From: Notospermus geniculatus
Lineage: Eukaryota > Nemertea > Pilidiophora > Heteronemertea > Lineidae
Length of the DNA stretch: 64,000 nt
NCBI GenBank assembly: GCA_002633025.1
Contig: NMRB01000096.1
Coordinates: forward strand, 239,849 to 303,848
Reading direction: 5' to 3'
Shown piece after piece: positions 35,440-49,350 of the stretch. The translations under genes were made by a program, and so were the position numbers. The number at the start of each line of letters is the position of its first letter. Position 1 is the first letter of the stretch. The notes below the pieces were generated by a model that searched no databases, was not told the DNA's origin, and worked only from the letters and a program-made list of their open reading frames with translations.

Positions 35440-38053
35440 GACCCATGGTTTACCGTCTGGTTCGAGAAATTTGACCTGAAATAGAAATGGACGCAGAACA
35501 ATACTATACTGCATTTGTGGGTCTTGCGAAGGTGGATTTGAGCTGTTCCTTAGTTGTCAAAGGGAGATATGGTTGAGTAGGTTTATTGTCATGCTAACCG
35601 CCTTTAAGATATGGTTGTGTTCGAACATGGACAAAATGCTGTGATTGTGTGGAGTTGATGCATTCCACAGTTTCTCATGAAGAAAATGTCGCAAATTTTG
35701 AGCTCTGTTTCAATATGGATATTCCCCCCTCCGCAGCAACTTTGTAGTTCTGTTGAAAGTTTGATATAGAAGGATTACATGATAAAAGATGGACTTTGAA
35801 TATTTTGGATTTTCTCGGAACGCTGTCGGTCGAAGACGTTTGGTGAGTGACCCTGCTTTCTTGAATATTTCTTGGGCTGGTTTCATCAAGGATTGACAAT
35901 GACATGCTGTCCGGCCTTGTGAACAACTTACGGTTTTGTTTTTGACAAGTGCCGTGCACCCGAAAACCATTCATTGCATTCTCTTCAGTATCTATAGACC
36001 AACGTGTTTCTTGTATTCTTTTTCATTCCATGACCATGCGGCCTGTTCAACGCGTGGTTGTAGAATGATCTGTCATGTATGCATGCATGCACACGGTCAT
36101 GCTGCAGTATACCGTGAGACGCCCCAACATGGAAATCAGTCGAGTGAGTCCACCAAATCAGGTATTTGTCGGTCCTTGCTGCAAAGGGGGTTATGATGCA
36201 TTGCTAAAACTGACCACACCATTAACCATGTTAACGACATTTTTCATTTAGGCTACTATTTATGGCAATCGAAATTATCGTTTTAGCCAACAACATTACG
36301 GTGGATACTTTGTTCTCTGTCATGGTTGTTTAAAAGCCTTTGGCATGTTTGGGGCAGTTTTGAGCCCCTTGATCCACTGACCTTTTGATCCTCAGGGAGA
36401 ATGGCATCCTTCCAATACATTTCTATGACTGAACATTGCCTCATGAGTGTCCGGAATGTTCCAAACAGAAATCTAAATTTTGCGTAATGACACGCCCCCC
36501 CCCCCAAGTTTCAGGACCGTGCTTTGGCTAACCATAGGAATGTGGTTCCACCACTTCGATTGATCAGTTGAACAACTTACATGAATCTTACATCGACATT
36601 CCAACATAATTAGTTCTCTGACCATTATTGACCAAAACAGATTAGCTTTCTGTTGTTGGTAAAACCAACCGATTGATTGGATCATATATGGTTAGAATAA
36701 TACTCAGTGGTAGAGGTATTGTCCATGGTGTGGAAATACTATTGTGAATACTGCCAAACCTGATTATCAAAACATGGATTTGACGACTTGGTTGGCGCTG
36801 GATCAACAAGGAAGGAATTTCCAATTGGAGACTGTCCAAGTTTTGAATTTGTGCTACATTTAGTATCATCTTGAACAAACGTTTTATTTGTTCTCATAAT
36901 ATATCGAGACACCAGCGTGGACGGTTTCAGTTTGGGATATTTCTAACGATTCGGTCTCTCAGAGGATAAGATTTTGATTGCTCTTTGAAACACTCAAACT
37001 GACGAAGCACTTTGTGCAGAACATCCACAAGAAAGCAGCAACTAATACAAGCTTCATTTTATTTACAATATGTACATGTGCGATCGATTTCGATCCTCCC
37101 GGATCATCTTCAGGCTTACAAATGACTGAATACAGTTAGAAAGAAGGTGTTTCTTTGTGCAGAATTTCAAACTTTGGAATTTGGTCTGAAACTTTTCGGT
37201 CCGTGGCCTGTAGTCTACTGTGACTTGATGCCGACACCGGACACTATGAAAACCGTTCTTCACCGGACTATTTATCACTTATTCTCCCAACCTTTTTCCT
37301 GGATGGCAAACACTCACGAGATCTGAAAGTGACAATTGGTTCGTGTTGCTTGTTTCTGCTTTTCCTCCTCAGTTTGAAGTGGACCATTTCTCTTTCATAA
37401 TCTGAGATGACATCTTGTGCTGTTCACTCCACACTTGACATCGTAACCACAATGACACACACTCCCTGAAGGAGGAGACTGGTCACATTCACAAACAGAC
37501 AAACTCTCCTCCAGAAATTCCACGAAGTTTCCATGGGCAAAATCTAAATTGAGATTGATAATGAAACTAGGCCAAGAACTTGGCATACAAAAAGCCAAGA
37601 CCTCATTCCACAGGCCCACTCTTTGGGGGATGTCGGCCATGTTTTGATATATAACAGTCATGACAGTCGGAGTATTGCATGTGACGTGAACAGTTTTGAA
37701 ATTCGTCCTCATTAATTTCATCTGTGATCAGGATATTATTTAACTGCAACCGTGATATCGGAATTTTGATTTGACGTTTGCCGATTGGTTGATGAATGTT
37801 TTAAGTGTGGTATGACGAATAATCAGGTAGTCTATGTATAAACTTTGATTCAGATTCCCCAGCAATTATGACTGCGTAGGAGTCGTGATCTCACTGTTCA
37901 ATTGGATCCCGTGTGTGGAATTACCAGTCGCATTCTGTGATGTATGGTATTGCCTCAATCATCATATCAGTTCAGAGAAACGGCTACTAGTAAATAGCCT
38001 CTAAAATAACTATCGAGACCCATCGACGAACACACCTCATTTGACAACTCAAC
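35440..38053. other. No convincing gene; possible retroelement remnant
   Basis: This is mostly noncoding sequence, with a C run at about 36494-36504. A minus-strand segment at about 37063-37278 carries the motif CTGAAGATGATCC followed by GGATCGAAA, described separately. Confidence 0.45.
37063..37278 (-). mobile_element. Possible Penelope-like element remnant
   Basis: The minus strand has CCTGAAGATGATCCGGGAGG followed by ATCGAAA, an arrangement common near the ends of Penelope-like elements in marine animals. It is preceded by a basic open frame (including CTKKHLLSNCIQSF). There is no intact reverse transcriptase or GIY-YIG motif. The assignment is from the motif alone. Confidence 0.3.
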
Positions 38054-41000
38054 ATGGGTCGGTGGACACGATTCACCCACAAACTGAATCCCAGGTTGTA
38101 TATTCTTGGAGATGATAAATATTCGAAGGGACAGCCTCAGATGGCATCTTGCCGGTATAGATCCAGATCGATGCCCAGTTTGGTGAGTAGCCTGAAAGTG
38201 ATATCAAAATGCCTAACCATCCTCTGTGTGAACATCAATGTCGATGACGTATAACTTTGACTTTTTTGAATGCATTACTTGTTTATGTTGCCACGCTGCC
38301 AAAAATGGGATATCTTCACTTCCTTTTCGCCGACTTCATACACTACAGACTCGGCATCAGATATACCCAATGGCCAATTGGTTGATTTTTTCCAGAACTA
38401 TTTAAATANCAAATGCACGCTATCTGAAAATCAAATGGTGGGTGGCTTATAAGACATGTAAGAACCAATGCCCACAGACATGACAGATACAGTGTAGCAA
38501 GTGATCTTGTCTAAACGTGCTCAAACCAGGCCTTCCCAACTGGTTCGTGTCCTGACTACCAACACAAAGAAGTCTTTTCCAGTAAAAAACAACAACATGA
38601 CTTCACGGTTCAATAATACGTGCCCTAGAAAGCCATTTGGAACCGAGTTTCTTTTTCATCTGTCTGCGTCAACGATGGTAATGATGACGGAAACTTGTCG
38701 GCTTCAGAACACTGAACTTCAAGCCTGCTATCAGAAATTCCACGCTCATCAGTCTCCCAAGGCCATGTGATTGTTCAGGTCGTCTATCCAGGTTTTGCCC
38801 AAACAACCCTGCGGCTTTTCATATCTTCTCGTGTTCAACACTGTCTCTTCTTGTTTTGCAGCCGACAATCTTTGGGACATTGTTGCCTGACCGACCCCCC
38901 TCGGAGGTCAAAAATAGGGTAAGTTTAATCTTCATTCTGTCAATGATTCCAACTACTTTGGCCCTTCCCGCTTCTCCCTCTATGACATACCCTCAGAAGT
39001 GACCAGCAGACATGAACCAACATGTAATCAAGCCATTAGCTACGTCTACACGAGAGACTAATTTGTCTCGGGTCAACTTTGTCTCGAGACAAAATAACCC
39101 GAGACAAGTAACGGAGCGTCTACACGGATGCATGACGTGACGGTGTTTTCAACACTACGCGCCATGTGACGTCCATTCCATTACGTCATTCATGCCGTAT
39201 TTATCAATGCACACATTGATAATACGGAACCAATATAAGCCTTTGTCCCGAGACAGACAGGCGAGCGCGTCTACACGACAACTGTCTCGAGACAAGGCCC
39301 CGCGTAGACGGTTAACTGGAGCTAAAATGCTCCGTGTAGACGTAGCTATGTTGTCTTCTGGAGTCGATGAACGGTCAGGTCAGCCATGCAGCTCCCGATC
39401 TGCAAGGGTTGGAATGGGTGACAATGTCACCCAACCATGAAGGACAGTGACCACTGACCTGTGAAATGTGTTGCAAGACTCTCGACATGATGGTGATTTC
39501 ACGAGACTCTCGGTGCGCGGCAACATACAGGACTTCAGCTTTTGCTGTAGGCCTATTTATGTCAAGTGATTCTGAAGGGGGAAGTTATAGGTTCCAAGAA
39601 GAACTTGAAAAAGTGAATTGTAGCTGCAAGTGGACTTGATATGAATATAAATATCATGAAATCCTTGAACTATTTACTCCGTATACTTCCGGCTGCCTCT
39701 GGCACCAAGACCTGATCATGTGAGGTTCCGTCTTGCGTTATCACACGGCAAATGGTAGAACTTTCGGAATATGAACATGTCTCGCAGGCATCCTGATAGA
39801 AACTCGGGCAATTTACGGCCCCAACTGCTCCCTTCAATGTGACAAGTGCGAGAGATGGAGCATTTGCTTAGACCCTGACATGCCTGGTGGTTCAGGACGG
39901 TCTGAAAAATGCGGAACATCCCAAGGGCCTCATTTGGAATAATAAGAATGTCATCGTTATTGCCGAAGAGGGCACACATCACAGTTCACCGCTCATCTTG
40001 TCAGTGCGTCACGTTGTTTTGAATGTGGAGGGTCATAAACAACAAATAAGCTTACATAGAGCCCTAGATTCACTGCCCCTTGTTCCTTTGAGAGATCATG
40101 AAGAGTACGGATTTCGTCCATTAGAAACTTGCCATTTGCTACGAGAAGACACTATCTCTTCATCCATAGAGGAATGATGGGGTTGGTTGTCCGTTGCCTC
40201 CGGCACGTAGTGTGTCTTTTATCTCCATATCTGCAGTGATAAAAAACACATCTATTTACCTCCCTCAAGCGACTATCAGCGTTCAGGATTTCTGTGGCGA
40301 ACTCTGAAGTGGTTTTTTTGCGATATGGAGGCAAGTCTAGCCATGATGCCAGCAGGACTTTGATACGAGATACCATTTGGAAAGTGTCTGGTTTTCCGCA
40401 GAGAGATCTGCTTCCATTCAACTCTGTGGCCTTAGTGATAACGAGGCCTTTTCAGTTGGCTATTGCCTCCCTTAATCCCTGTATTCAGAAGTGTTGGCCT
40501 GTTTGTTTTTGTAAGATTGTTACTGCATGGCACTTTGTCCAGGAAGCAGTGGTATTCATGATTTCAATAACTCCATGTCGATGAGAATGTTGATAAGCAT
40601 ATTTCCATTTCCTGGAAATCGTGCTCAATGCACTTACTATCATCACGACGTTTCTTCCTCCTTTTGCAGCAGAGTGTTGTCCCTCAGATGTCTGGTCTGG
40701 CGCGCATGTTTGCTCTCGCTGGGAATGGGTACAGTCTTCCATGTCCAGAGGAAAATGAAGTAAGTTGGCCGAGCTACTGACTCCCAAAATTCATGAACAT
40801 GTTGAGCAGGTCTACATACATTGTAGGCCGTACGTGGAAAAAGGAGTACCGTAGATTACTGTGCTGTCACTGAAGACTTCTTCGCTCAGAGACTGGGGCA
40901 ATGGGCATTTAATGTCCCTGGGCTGCATCCTAGGGATACCAGGACCTCTGAACGCTCCTTTCCGCTACACCGTGCACGAAGTAGGCCTTTGCAGTGCCGG

Positions 41001-44000
41001 ACGGAGGGAGCGAGCATTTTATATTTCAAGACGACGAGTACAAACGATCTGCTTTCTTTCAGGTAATCATCTTTCAAGATGGTCGACTCATCTCAGGGTC
41101 AGTAGAGGCCCTGGTACAGCACTTGGTGCCGACAAGTTCATATTATCCTGATGTGAGTACAAGAAAGAACACTTCCTACCATTCCTTCATTTTCTTCCTC
41201 GTTTTGTTCTGATCATGTATTGCAGAGATAGTGAAGCCACAACTTCATATCAGGAAATGCAAGACACCATTGAGTCGTCTTGTGGTTTAGGGATTTGCCT
41301 TGGTTCAATGAATGGAACATTGGCTGTTTGACCTCTTGACCTTTTACAACAAGTCCAGTGCCCCCTTGCCTCCCCAGCTCCGTCAGCCCTGCAACTCTTA
41401 CCATGAAACTGGTTTGATCAGCGTGGTCTTTCATTTTAACGACAGAGTTTCACCGAATTAGCCACTTTTGCTGAGACCTACCACAAAGTCGCACCAAACT
41501 GGGATTCCAAGGCTAGGATTCCTGCGTATCAAATTAGAAAGTCCCAGTGGGGTTGCACATGGTCAGCTGATTTGTAGTCTGGTTCTGATTTCCCAGATCT
41601 CCAGTTGAATCCATTGGGGGTCCTTCTCAGTGCGGCAAGCATGCACAGCCATGGCTCTTTATCATGAGGTCTCTGATATTTTATGAAAACAGCCGAAAAC
41701 CATACTATAATGGAAATCTCCACAAAACTGGTTTGATACCGTAAGGTATGCGGACAAATCTACAGCATGCATTGTCATCCCTGTTATTCAAACCAGAACA
41801 AGATAGCTGTTCCATTGTGCATCTTTCCTGTGTCTTCCCACCATTTTATGACATATCATTGTCAATGAGGATTGAAGATGAGGCGTGGGCATTCAAGCGC
41901 GTCACCACAGGCGTCCGGTCTGATGAATCGACTTGTCCTTCCCCGCTCCCTGTGAAATAAATACCTTGTATCAGGTTGTAATGGCGTATTTATAGTTCGA
42001 TTGTTGCTGGATAATGCTACATCCCATCATAAAACACTAGTAACCCATTCAGAGTGCATTCTGAGTGGACTGTCCTCACGTATTGTCCGTCATGTCCGTA
42101 ACCGTTTGTTGGATGTTTGCCGTTCAAACAAGGAACAGGACCCCGTGACTGAATCACAGCCAGGATGATGAATGACTGGGTGGTGACGAGGGCGGGGCTG
42201 AGGGGCACAGGATGAATGACCGGCTGATGTTGAAGGATAATGCCGGGAAAGTTGTGATTCACAAATCCCACACTGTTTGACATTTTCATGTTAGTGTGTG
42301 TAGTGTGTGTACAACCACTCACTTCATCATCTTGCATTGCACATCCAGAAATACTGCCTAAAAGGCAGGTACAATAACTCATGCTGCGACCATGTAAAGA
42401 CATTGGTAAAAGCTGCACCAACATTTTACCGCAAAGAAATGTCGGAACGCTACGTCCGTTTATCGTAGTTTCTTCGTCCCTTTTCAGAGAACGTTCGTAT
42501 TTGCATTTCTGCTCAGTTCACGGTTGTTCATCAAGCCACATCTCCTTTTGAAGGAAATATGGCGGGTAAGTATTCATTTGGTGAGGGATGGGAAGTCGTG
42601 GTAAATCTTAAACGTGGCACTGGCTCACTGACTCAGACGGACTCGAAAAGACAGGGGATGCGAGGTGTCTCAGTTCATGTGCACAGAAACATTTCAGCAT
42701 TGAATATGTGGAAGAAACGGATTTCTTCACGGTTATCATCAGTAGAAAGAACATAAGAAAGCTGGGACCACATTTATGACATGAAGGGCCTGATAAAGCT
42801 GACCTTTCTTTTGCAGCTATGCATTTATCAACAGGGTCTCAACGATGAGAAGAAGACAAAGGAATCTTTAGGAAAATTTGGACCAAATATTATCCAGTTA
42901 TTGAGTGAATGGACAGAGATCTTCCCGTACGATTTCCGGGACGAACGGGTCATGAAACACTTAAAAGATATAACACAGTGGATAATCAAATCTTACCCGG
43001 ATCTCAGGAAGGACATTGGTTCCATGATGCACAACCTCTTCTCAAGGGTTAGTTCCATGACAATATCGAACAAAATTTTTGGTACCGCTTAACGGTGCCT
43101 CTTAAGATTTAGCTTTGAAGTGACATCTGCTGTTGAAACTGCAGAGTCAAAACGTTGGCCCCATGTCGTCACCTGTGAGGTCGTGAGTTAATTCCTAAAT
43201 GGACCCATCATGACATGGTAGAAGGATGACTTTTTACACATGTCTGTCTCAAGGGCCCCGAATTGCTATTGGCTGTCGGCAGGCCAATATATGGTGTTGG
43301 TTCACAACACACTACTCAGATGAATCTAAGAAGCGTTGAGCGAGTCCCTTGTCAACACACAAACCTGTAACAGCTCTTTGTTGTGTTACTTTCAGTTGGC
43401 AAATTTACAAAAATATGAGGATATGTTATCAAAGCTTCACTCAGAGCGAGACCAACGCCTCATCAACCTAGTACCCACGGTAAGTAACAGACGGTAGACC
43501 AAGGTTGGCTGAATATGAGGACGGCCAAGTCCTTTGGACACACCTCTACTGCAATACAGCCCAGCAGTTGCAATGAACGTACACTTTCGGCTACTAGTAC
43601 GACATCCTCATCTCTACAGCACTGGATGGGACTATCGGTCACGAGTATACTGCTGACGTATTGGGCGTTTCAGAACTAACCATATTGTCATATTTTTCAG
43701 GTTGATGTGTATGGTCTATGCTCTAGTCCCCTTGTACTTGCTCAACAACTGACACATATAGAGCTTCAGAGATTAAGCAATATCGGCCCAGAGGAATTTG
43801 TGCAGGCATTCGCTAAAGAGAATGAACTAGAGGTAGGTTTGTTTGGTGAATCATGACCCATGTCACAAATGACCCTACATGGTGTCATCCTTGGTATGCC
43901 CAATGCAAAATGGAGACGTACAGGTCTTGAAGAACGAGATCCAAAACGTTACTGATGAACTCCCACAGGTTGACGGTAGATGTATTTATCTTACAGACCA

Positions 44001-47000
44001 CATTTCAAGATATGAAGAAGACGAACAACCTAGAGGCATACGTCCAATGGTTCAATCGACTCAGCTACATGGTGGCTACAGAAATCTGCATGGTAGGTAG
44101 ACATAGCTCGGTATCTTTGAAGCAGATGGCAGCACCACACGGTGTGGTGCAATCTCTGTTAAGAACGACACGGTTCATAATCTGTGGCTGAAATTTACCT
44201 ACCTTTACCTTCATGTAATACTCACCGTGGTGATAATGACGATGATTCTCTGACTGGTTGCAACCTCATCCAAAGGTCATCTTCTTAACAAAATTGGCTT
44301 CTTTTTTTCAGCATTTAAAGAAGAAACAACGAGCAAAGATCATCGAGTTCTTTATTGACGTGGCCAAAGAATGTTTTAACATTGGAAACTTCAATTCATT
44401 GATGGCAATCATTGGTAAGTGACAGAAAATAGCAATACCGGTAATGTAATTTGAAGGTTCCGTCAATACATGTACATATGAAACATTTGAATCAGGAGCA
44501 GAACGGACATTATGAGGTTATTACAACTGACTTATTACACCAAAATCGCAGACCTGGCTTTGCCACTGGGATCTAGCTCCACTAACATTATCATATCAAA
44601 AGTGTCAGTAATGGGACTTCGATTTGAAGATATTAACAGCCTGCTGCATGGTCAGCAATGCCGACCATCACCAACAGTAGAAGCTGGACCCGGCAATGTC
44701 AGAACTTGCAGTGAGCTTACAACTGTGATTTTGGGGTATACTGACATTGGACAAGTGATGCAGCAAGGTGGGAAAACCTCACCATGCAATTACCTTCAAA
44801 GTGAGACTACAATCAAAGCTTTCCGAATTGACTCTGCCACCAAAACTGATTCGTTTTCAATTTCAGCTGGTCTAAATTTGAGTCCGGTGGCAAGGTTAAA
44901 GAAAACGGTAAGTAACGATTGTAACACCTTGTGTATCATATAATGTGCAAAAACAACAGTTACATCAAAGCGATAACGTCACCTCACTGACTCTGTCCCT
45001 GTTGACCTTAAACTTGTGGGATTGAAAATCGAAATGAGAAATGTGTGGGCGGTTGGGACGTAGGTCAGTCTGAAAGGTGTCTGGTTTTCAAGACATTTCT
45101 TGACATTCATTTTCACTTCATTTCAGTGGGGAAAGGTCAACACAGACAAATTTGACATTCTGGAGGTAAGTTTTTCAGCCCTGTCCAAAAGAGTCACTGT
45201 CTCCATCACCAGTGACGCCCATCAATATGCCCTACTTTACATTTCATCACTTGGTACAAAATTGAATTCCCAACTGCTGTGTCAGCCTACCTTGCAAAAT
45301 AACGATGACTACAGATACAGTGTACAAATTTCTGCATGGAGTTTTGACATAGTTCAGATCAAGGATTCACATTTGCTTTAATTCTCATTTCCAGCACCAG
45401 ATGGATCCAAGCAATAACTTTGCGAGTTACCGATCGACGTTGAAGGCAGCATTATGGCGGTCACAGGGGGCCATTGAAGAGAGGGAGAAGATTATTATCC
45501 CGTTCTTCAGTTTGTTAGTCAAGGATCTGTACTTCTTGAATGAAGGCTGTGCTAGCAGGTTACCGAATGGTCATGTCAACTTTGAGGTGAGTGTAGGAGC
45601 TTCCGATATTGCTACTGTGACATTGGTGCCATCTTCTGGCTAGTGGAGAATTGAATGATCAGTTAAAGTGAAAAGCTGCGTTCACACTGGGCTTTTAAAA
45701 CGGTTTGAAAACGTTTTAAGATGTTAAAACGGTTTAGGGTGCCACACTAGAGCCCTCTTAAAACGGTTTGAAAGCGTTTTAACGAAAACGGCTCCAGAAG
45801 TGGTTTCAAAACGACTCGACGTCATTCGGGCGCGACAACCGTTTTGAAAACGCTTTGGTGACTCTAGTGTGGCACAGTAGTTTTTGGTTGAAAGCGTTTT
45901 CCGTAAAACGTTTTACGGAAAACGCTTTCAAGTCGGTTTCAGTGTGAACACAGCTAAAGACATGTCGTTACCCTGACTCAGAAAAAGGCGCACAGCTTGT
46001 GATGATATTCTTTGAATACATCCTTCTCATCACCATATTATACAATGTACATGTATCGATGACCATCTATTCAGTCTTGGAAGTGTCCTAGACTTACTTA
46101 CTCTTCTGAACAAATGCAGATATCAAGGTAGTGCTGTGAACTTGATCGTTTCCATAGGTCTTGTCAACCTTGAAGTGATTACACGCACTGCTCTGGTTCT
46201 ATAATGGTCAAATGTATTATTACACCCCTTCTGCCATTACTACACTAACTCTACCCTCCTTCTAAACACGTCATTTTCCTTTCAGAAGTTCTGGCAGCTT
46301 GCAAAACAGATCACCGAGTTCATCTCATGGAAACAAGTGGAGGTAGGTGTCAGAGTTGGGATAAAGGATATTAAGTTCAAAAACTTCCCGTGGCCGGATT
46401 CTTAGGCTTTGACCGTAAACACTTTAAATTTTTACTTGCTGTCTGTGTAACATGGCATTTCTGCTCCATATTTCAGTGTCCATTTGAAAAGAGTGAAGAA
46501 GTTCTCACCTATGTGCTCACAACACCTGTGTTCTCTGAAACCTGTAAGTAATATAGATCTACACGTACTTGTGTGATAGTCCCCTCGAAGGACATAGCTT
46601 CACCTCACTTCAAAGCTGATTCCTTGAGTTGTTGCTTCATTCCATGATATCCTCTTCTATTTTTGATGTCCTCCTGTCACTGATGGACTCCCTTACTTAT
46701 TTTTTCTAGCATTGTCTCTTGCGTCATACGAGTGTGAAGCTCCAGACAGCAGTTATGAGAAGGAGAGGCACAAGTCACTGAAGTAAGTCAAATACATGTA
46801 TTGCTTCATGAATCTATCACTTTCCAATTCCATACTTCTCAGTGTCCTGCGAGGAAACTCTCTTGAAATATCTTCTTTATTGGTGTACTTCCCATGCAAA
46901 TGCTTGAATCTTGCTGCCTCATACAATGTACGTGTCATAGATTTGCATGCAATGGCGTGCATTTTACATTTTACATGTCATACAAGACATTTTTCAAATG

Positions 47001-47036
47001 ATTTTGTTCTTTTTCAGGAGCCAGGCTGGCTTATAA
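38054..47036 (+). CDS. RASGEF1: RasGEF1-family guanine nucleotide exchange factor
   Basis: The gene encodes a Ras-family exchange factor; vertebrate RasGEF1 proteins act on Rap2. The exons, all joining in frame, are 38054-38182, 38862-38918, 40670-40759, 41063-41152, 42488-42565, 42817-43047, 43396-43479, 43701-43832, 43997-44092, 44312-44414, 44867-44907, 45127-45165, 45395-45586, 46286-46342, 46477-46543, 46710-46782 and 47018-47036. They give about 525 residues (vertebrate forms are near 470-480). The REM domain lies at about 93-230 (SGSVEALVQHLVP, FLLSSRLF, EIFPYDFRDERVMKHL). The CDC25 domain follows from about 255 (LAQQLTHIELQRL, GPEEFVQAF, WFNRLSYMVATEICM, CFNIGNFNSLMAI, LSPVARLKKTW, PFFSLLVKDLYFLNEG, LPNGHVNFEKFW). 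The catalytic core is intact. The N-terminal 62 residues are divergent, and the chosen first exon is the least certain part. Confidence 0.95.
39038..39347. mobile_element. Inverted-repeat (MITE-like) element in RasGEF1 intron
   Basis: The ends are perfect inverted copies, AGCTACGTCTACACG and CGTGTAGACGTAGCT. With one more base each side the symmetry is TAGCTACG...CGTAGCTA, which fits a TA target duplication. The interior has several CTCGAGACAA/TTGTCTCGAG repeats. The element is 310 bp with no coding capacity, and it is intronic (between the second and third exons). Confidence 0.65.
45674..45955. mobile_element. Inverted-repeat (MITE-like) element in RasGEF1 intron
   Basis: The ends are AGCTGCGTTCACACTG and its near-perfect complement CAGTGTGAACACAGCT. 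Inside are many AAAACGGTTT/AAACGTTTT motifs in both orientations, plus a perfect palindrome near 45899-45930 (AAAGCGTTTTCCGTAAAACG and complement). It is 282 bp, non-coding, and lies between the exons at 45395-45586 and 46286-46342. Confidence 0.65.
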
Positions 47037-49350
47037 CGCAGGTTTTCTCCTATGCAGTGCAATTTGATGAATGGTGCCATTACTTCAAAGCTTTAATCTT
47101 GTAATCTCAACGGACCTGTGAGGCATTATTGTGGTGATTGAAGGCCTTCCTGTGAAGTGCATTTTAACCCCGCCAATGAGACAATCCTTGGGATAGGGTG
47201 TCTGCGTCCTACGTCTATGTGGATGTCCAGGCCAGTGAGATACTTGCATGACTTTGATTGTGCTTGTGATTAGGACACTCAACTCCTTCCTTTGACATTG
47301 AAAGTTGAGGAAAATGTGTGCATTGGAAACATATTCGTGACAAAGGCCATTTTCTGAAGAAGAGGTGCTCGATCCTTTGTGAAGAGAATAGCTGACGTGA
47401 AAAGAAAATTTGGCAAATATGGTAAAAGTGCAAAAGGGCGAAAGGATGTGAAAAGTACACACAAGAGAAAAGGATAACACAAATGTTATGTGATGAGGAC
47501 ATTAGCAGACATGATTTTAATGATGAGGGCGATTGGCAGGAATGACAAACATGTAAAAAGATGTTCCCGATGAATGATACATTACACATGTACGTGGGTC
47601 AAAAAACCCTTGCAGCATGTTCATGATTAAGTGGAAATGAATGTAGTCGGGTGGGGACATGTAGGTACATGTACATGTATAAAACGAAAGTCCAGTGGAA
47701 ATGATCCTTTGTTACACGTGATCAGTGTTCCAAAATCAAAACATGTAGTATAAATGGTGCTGTAATTAAAAATGGTTTTCCATTTATTGTAAATAGAAGT
47801 AATGCTATGTGCTGTAAACATGTGCTAAGCGAGTTACACGGGTAACTCCCTCAATTTGAACCATGACTTCAACACGTGGAGCGTTGGTCAGGTTAGTTGT
47901 CTTGGTTCTTGGACTATGTACAGCTGTCATGGCTGTGTTGCACTGTTGTCACATGAACTGAATAACAGATCGGAATGAGCTCTTACAGATTCTGTACTTG
48001 CTATTAATTAACTGTACATACTGGCAAGTATGGGTGTAGTACCGATACCAGTTTTGTTGTATTATGATGCTGTTGTTGTTCAAAGTGACGACATCCTTAA
48101 TTTCAATGTCCGCATAAGACTGCGTTTCTTGTCGTTAGCAGGCCTTTACTTTAAAGATTTGATCTGTTTTACAGTGACGTAAGTAAAGCTGGTCTTTATT
48201 TCATTAATTCAATGGTTCTTCCTTTAGTTTTGTAATGTACCGTATCTTGATGGCAGCAGTTCACTCATGTAATTAATATTACTAATGTACATAAACGAAT
48301 TTAAGTGTTGTATTGGTCAATACTTTAAAATATCACTATACATTTAATCATGAAGTCCACCACGTGGTGTACATGTAAGTGAACATGTGAAATGTATGAT
48401 GTCTTGAGTAATTTATTCAACTGTTGTGCATATACCAATTTTTTCCAGATTTTTTTCAGCAAGCTTCTCACTGAAGTTTTTTGCATGATTGAATTTTTTT
48501 CAATCAAAATTGAGTGTTGTAGTTTATTGTAAAACATAAACTTCTGCAGTGAGCTCTATAATGAGTTGTATATTACTAGATTTTTGAATTAATATTGACT
48601 TGATCAGATGACGGCATGACTTGACTACCGGTACTTAATACGTGTTATGTGCATGCTCTTTGTTCTAATGACCTTGGGTTTACTTGACCTAATTAATTAT
48701 CGAGCATATTATTGTTTGTGGTTGTGCACATAATATGACGAAGGTTGCTATAACCTTCAATTTCATGTTTACATCAATTGATAGGTGATTAAAGAACACC
48801 ACTGTAGGCCTACCCGCTGGTAAGTTGACAGTACATGCGTCTTTAAACTTTGGTGATTATTTCAGAGTTCAGTGTGAGACTGGCCTGAGTTTAAAAATCA
48901 GGAAAACCGAGAGTTAAGCTGTATTATGTTACTTAACCTTATTATTAAATCAGGTACGCATATTTCGCAGACCAAAAATCAGGAATTCCTGATAAATCAG
49001 GAAAAATCCATCCCTTAGAGTTAGTGTTCACACTGAACAGATCAACTGCAAAATGCCCGATTACCTCACTCAGCACTAGGCCTGGGCCTACATCTGGCTA
49101 ACCTGAGAAATAAAATCATTCTTCTCACATGCATAAATGACCTCTTAAGAATCTAATGACCCAACAACCTGATCATAGGCCCCTCTATGCCTGCTTTGGC
49201 TAAGAATTTAAAATGAGGCTGCCGAGTGCAGTCTTCACTTCTTCTGTACATAACTGTAAAAAGATGTTTATAGAATAATGAAGTGGAGCTTTAGTGCATC
49301 CCGTTTGGACGCTTCTTTGTAATGTGAAAACAATTTAGATGGACAATAAA
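47037..49350 (+). other. Probable 3' UTR of RasGEF1
   Basis: No gene is visible after the stop codon. The sequence is AT-rich with tacatgta palindromes. A consensus AATAAA at 49345-49350 is a plausible end of the transcript, giving a UTR of about 2.3 kb. Earlier cleavage sites cannot be excluded. Confidence 0.45.

Noticed and set aside
37395-37721. 108-codon minus-strand frame ending in a cysteine-rich stretch
   Set aside because: The cysteine pattern does not fit a known domain, and no splice sites or partner exons were found.
39887-40177. 96-codon frame inside RasGEF1
   Set aside because: It lies in an intron between the verified exons and has no splice sites in phase with them.
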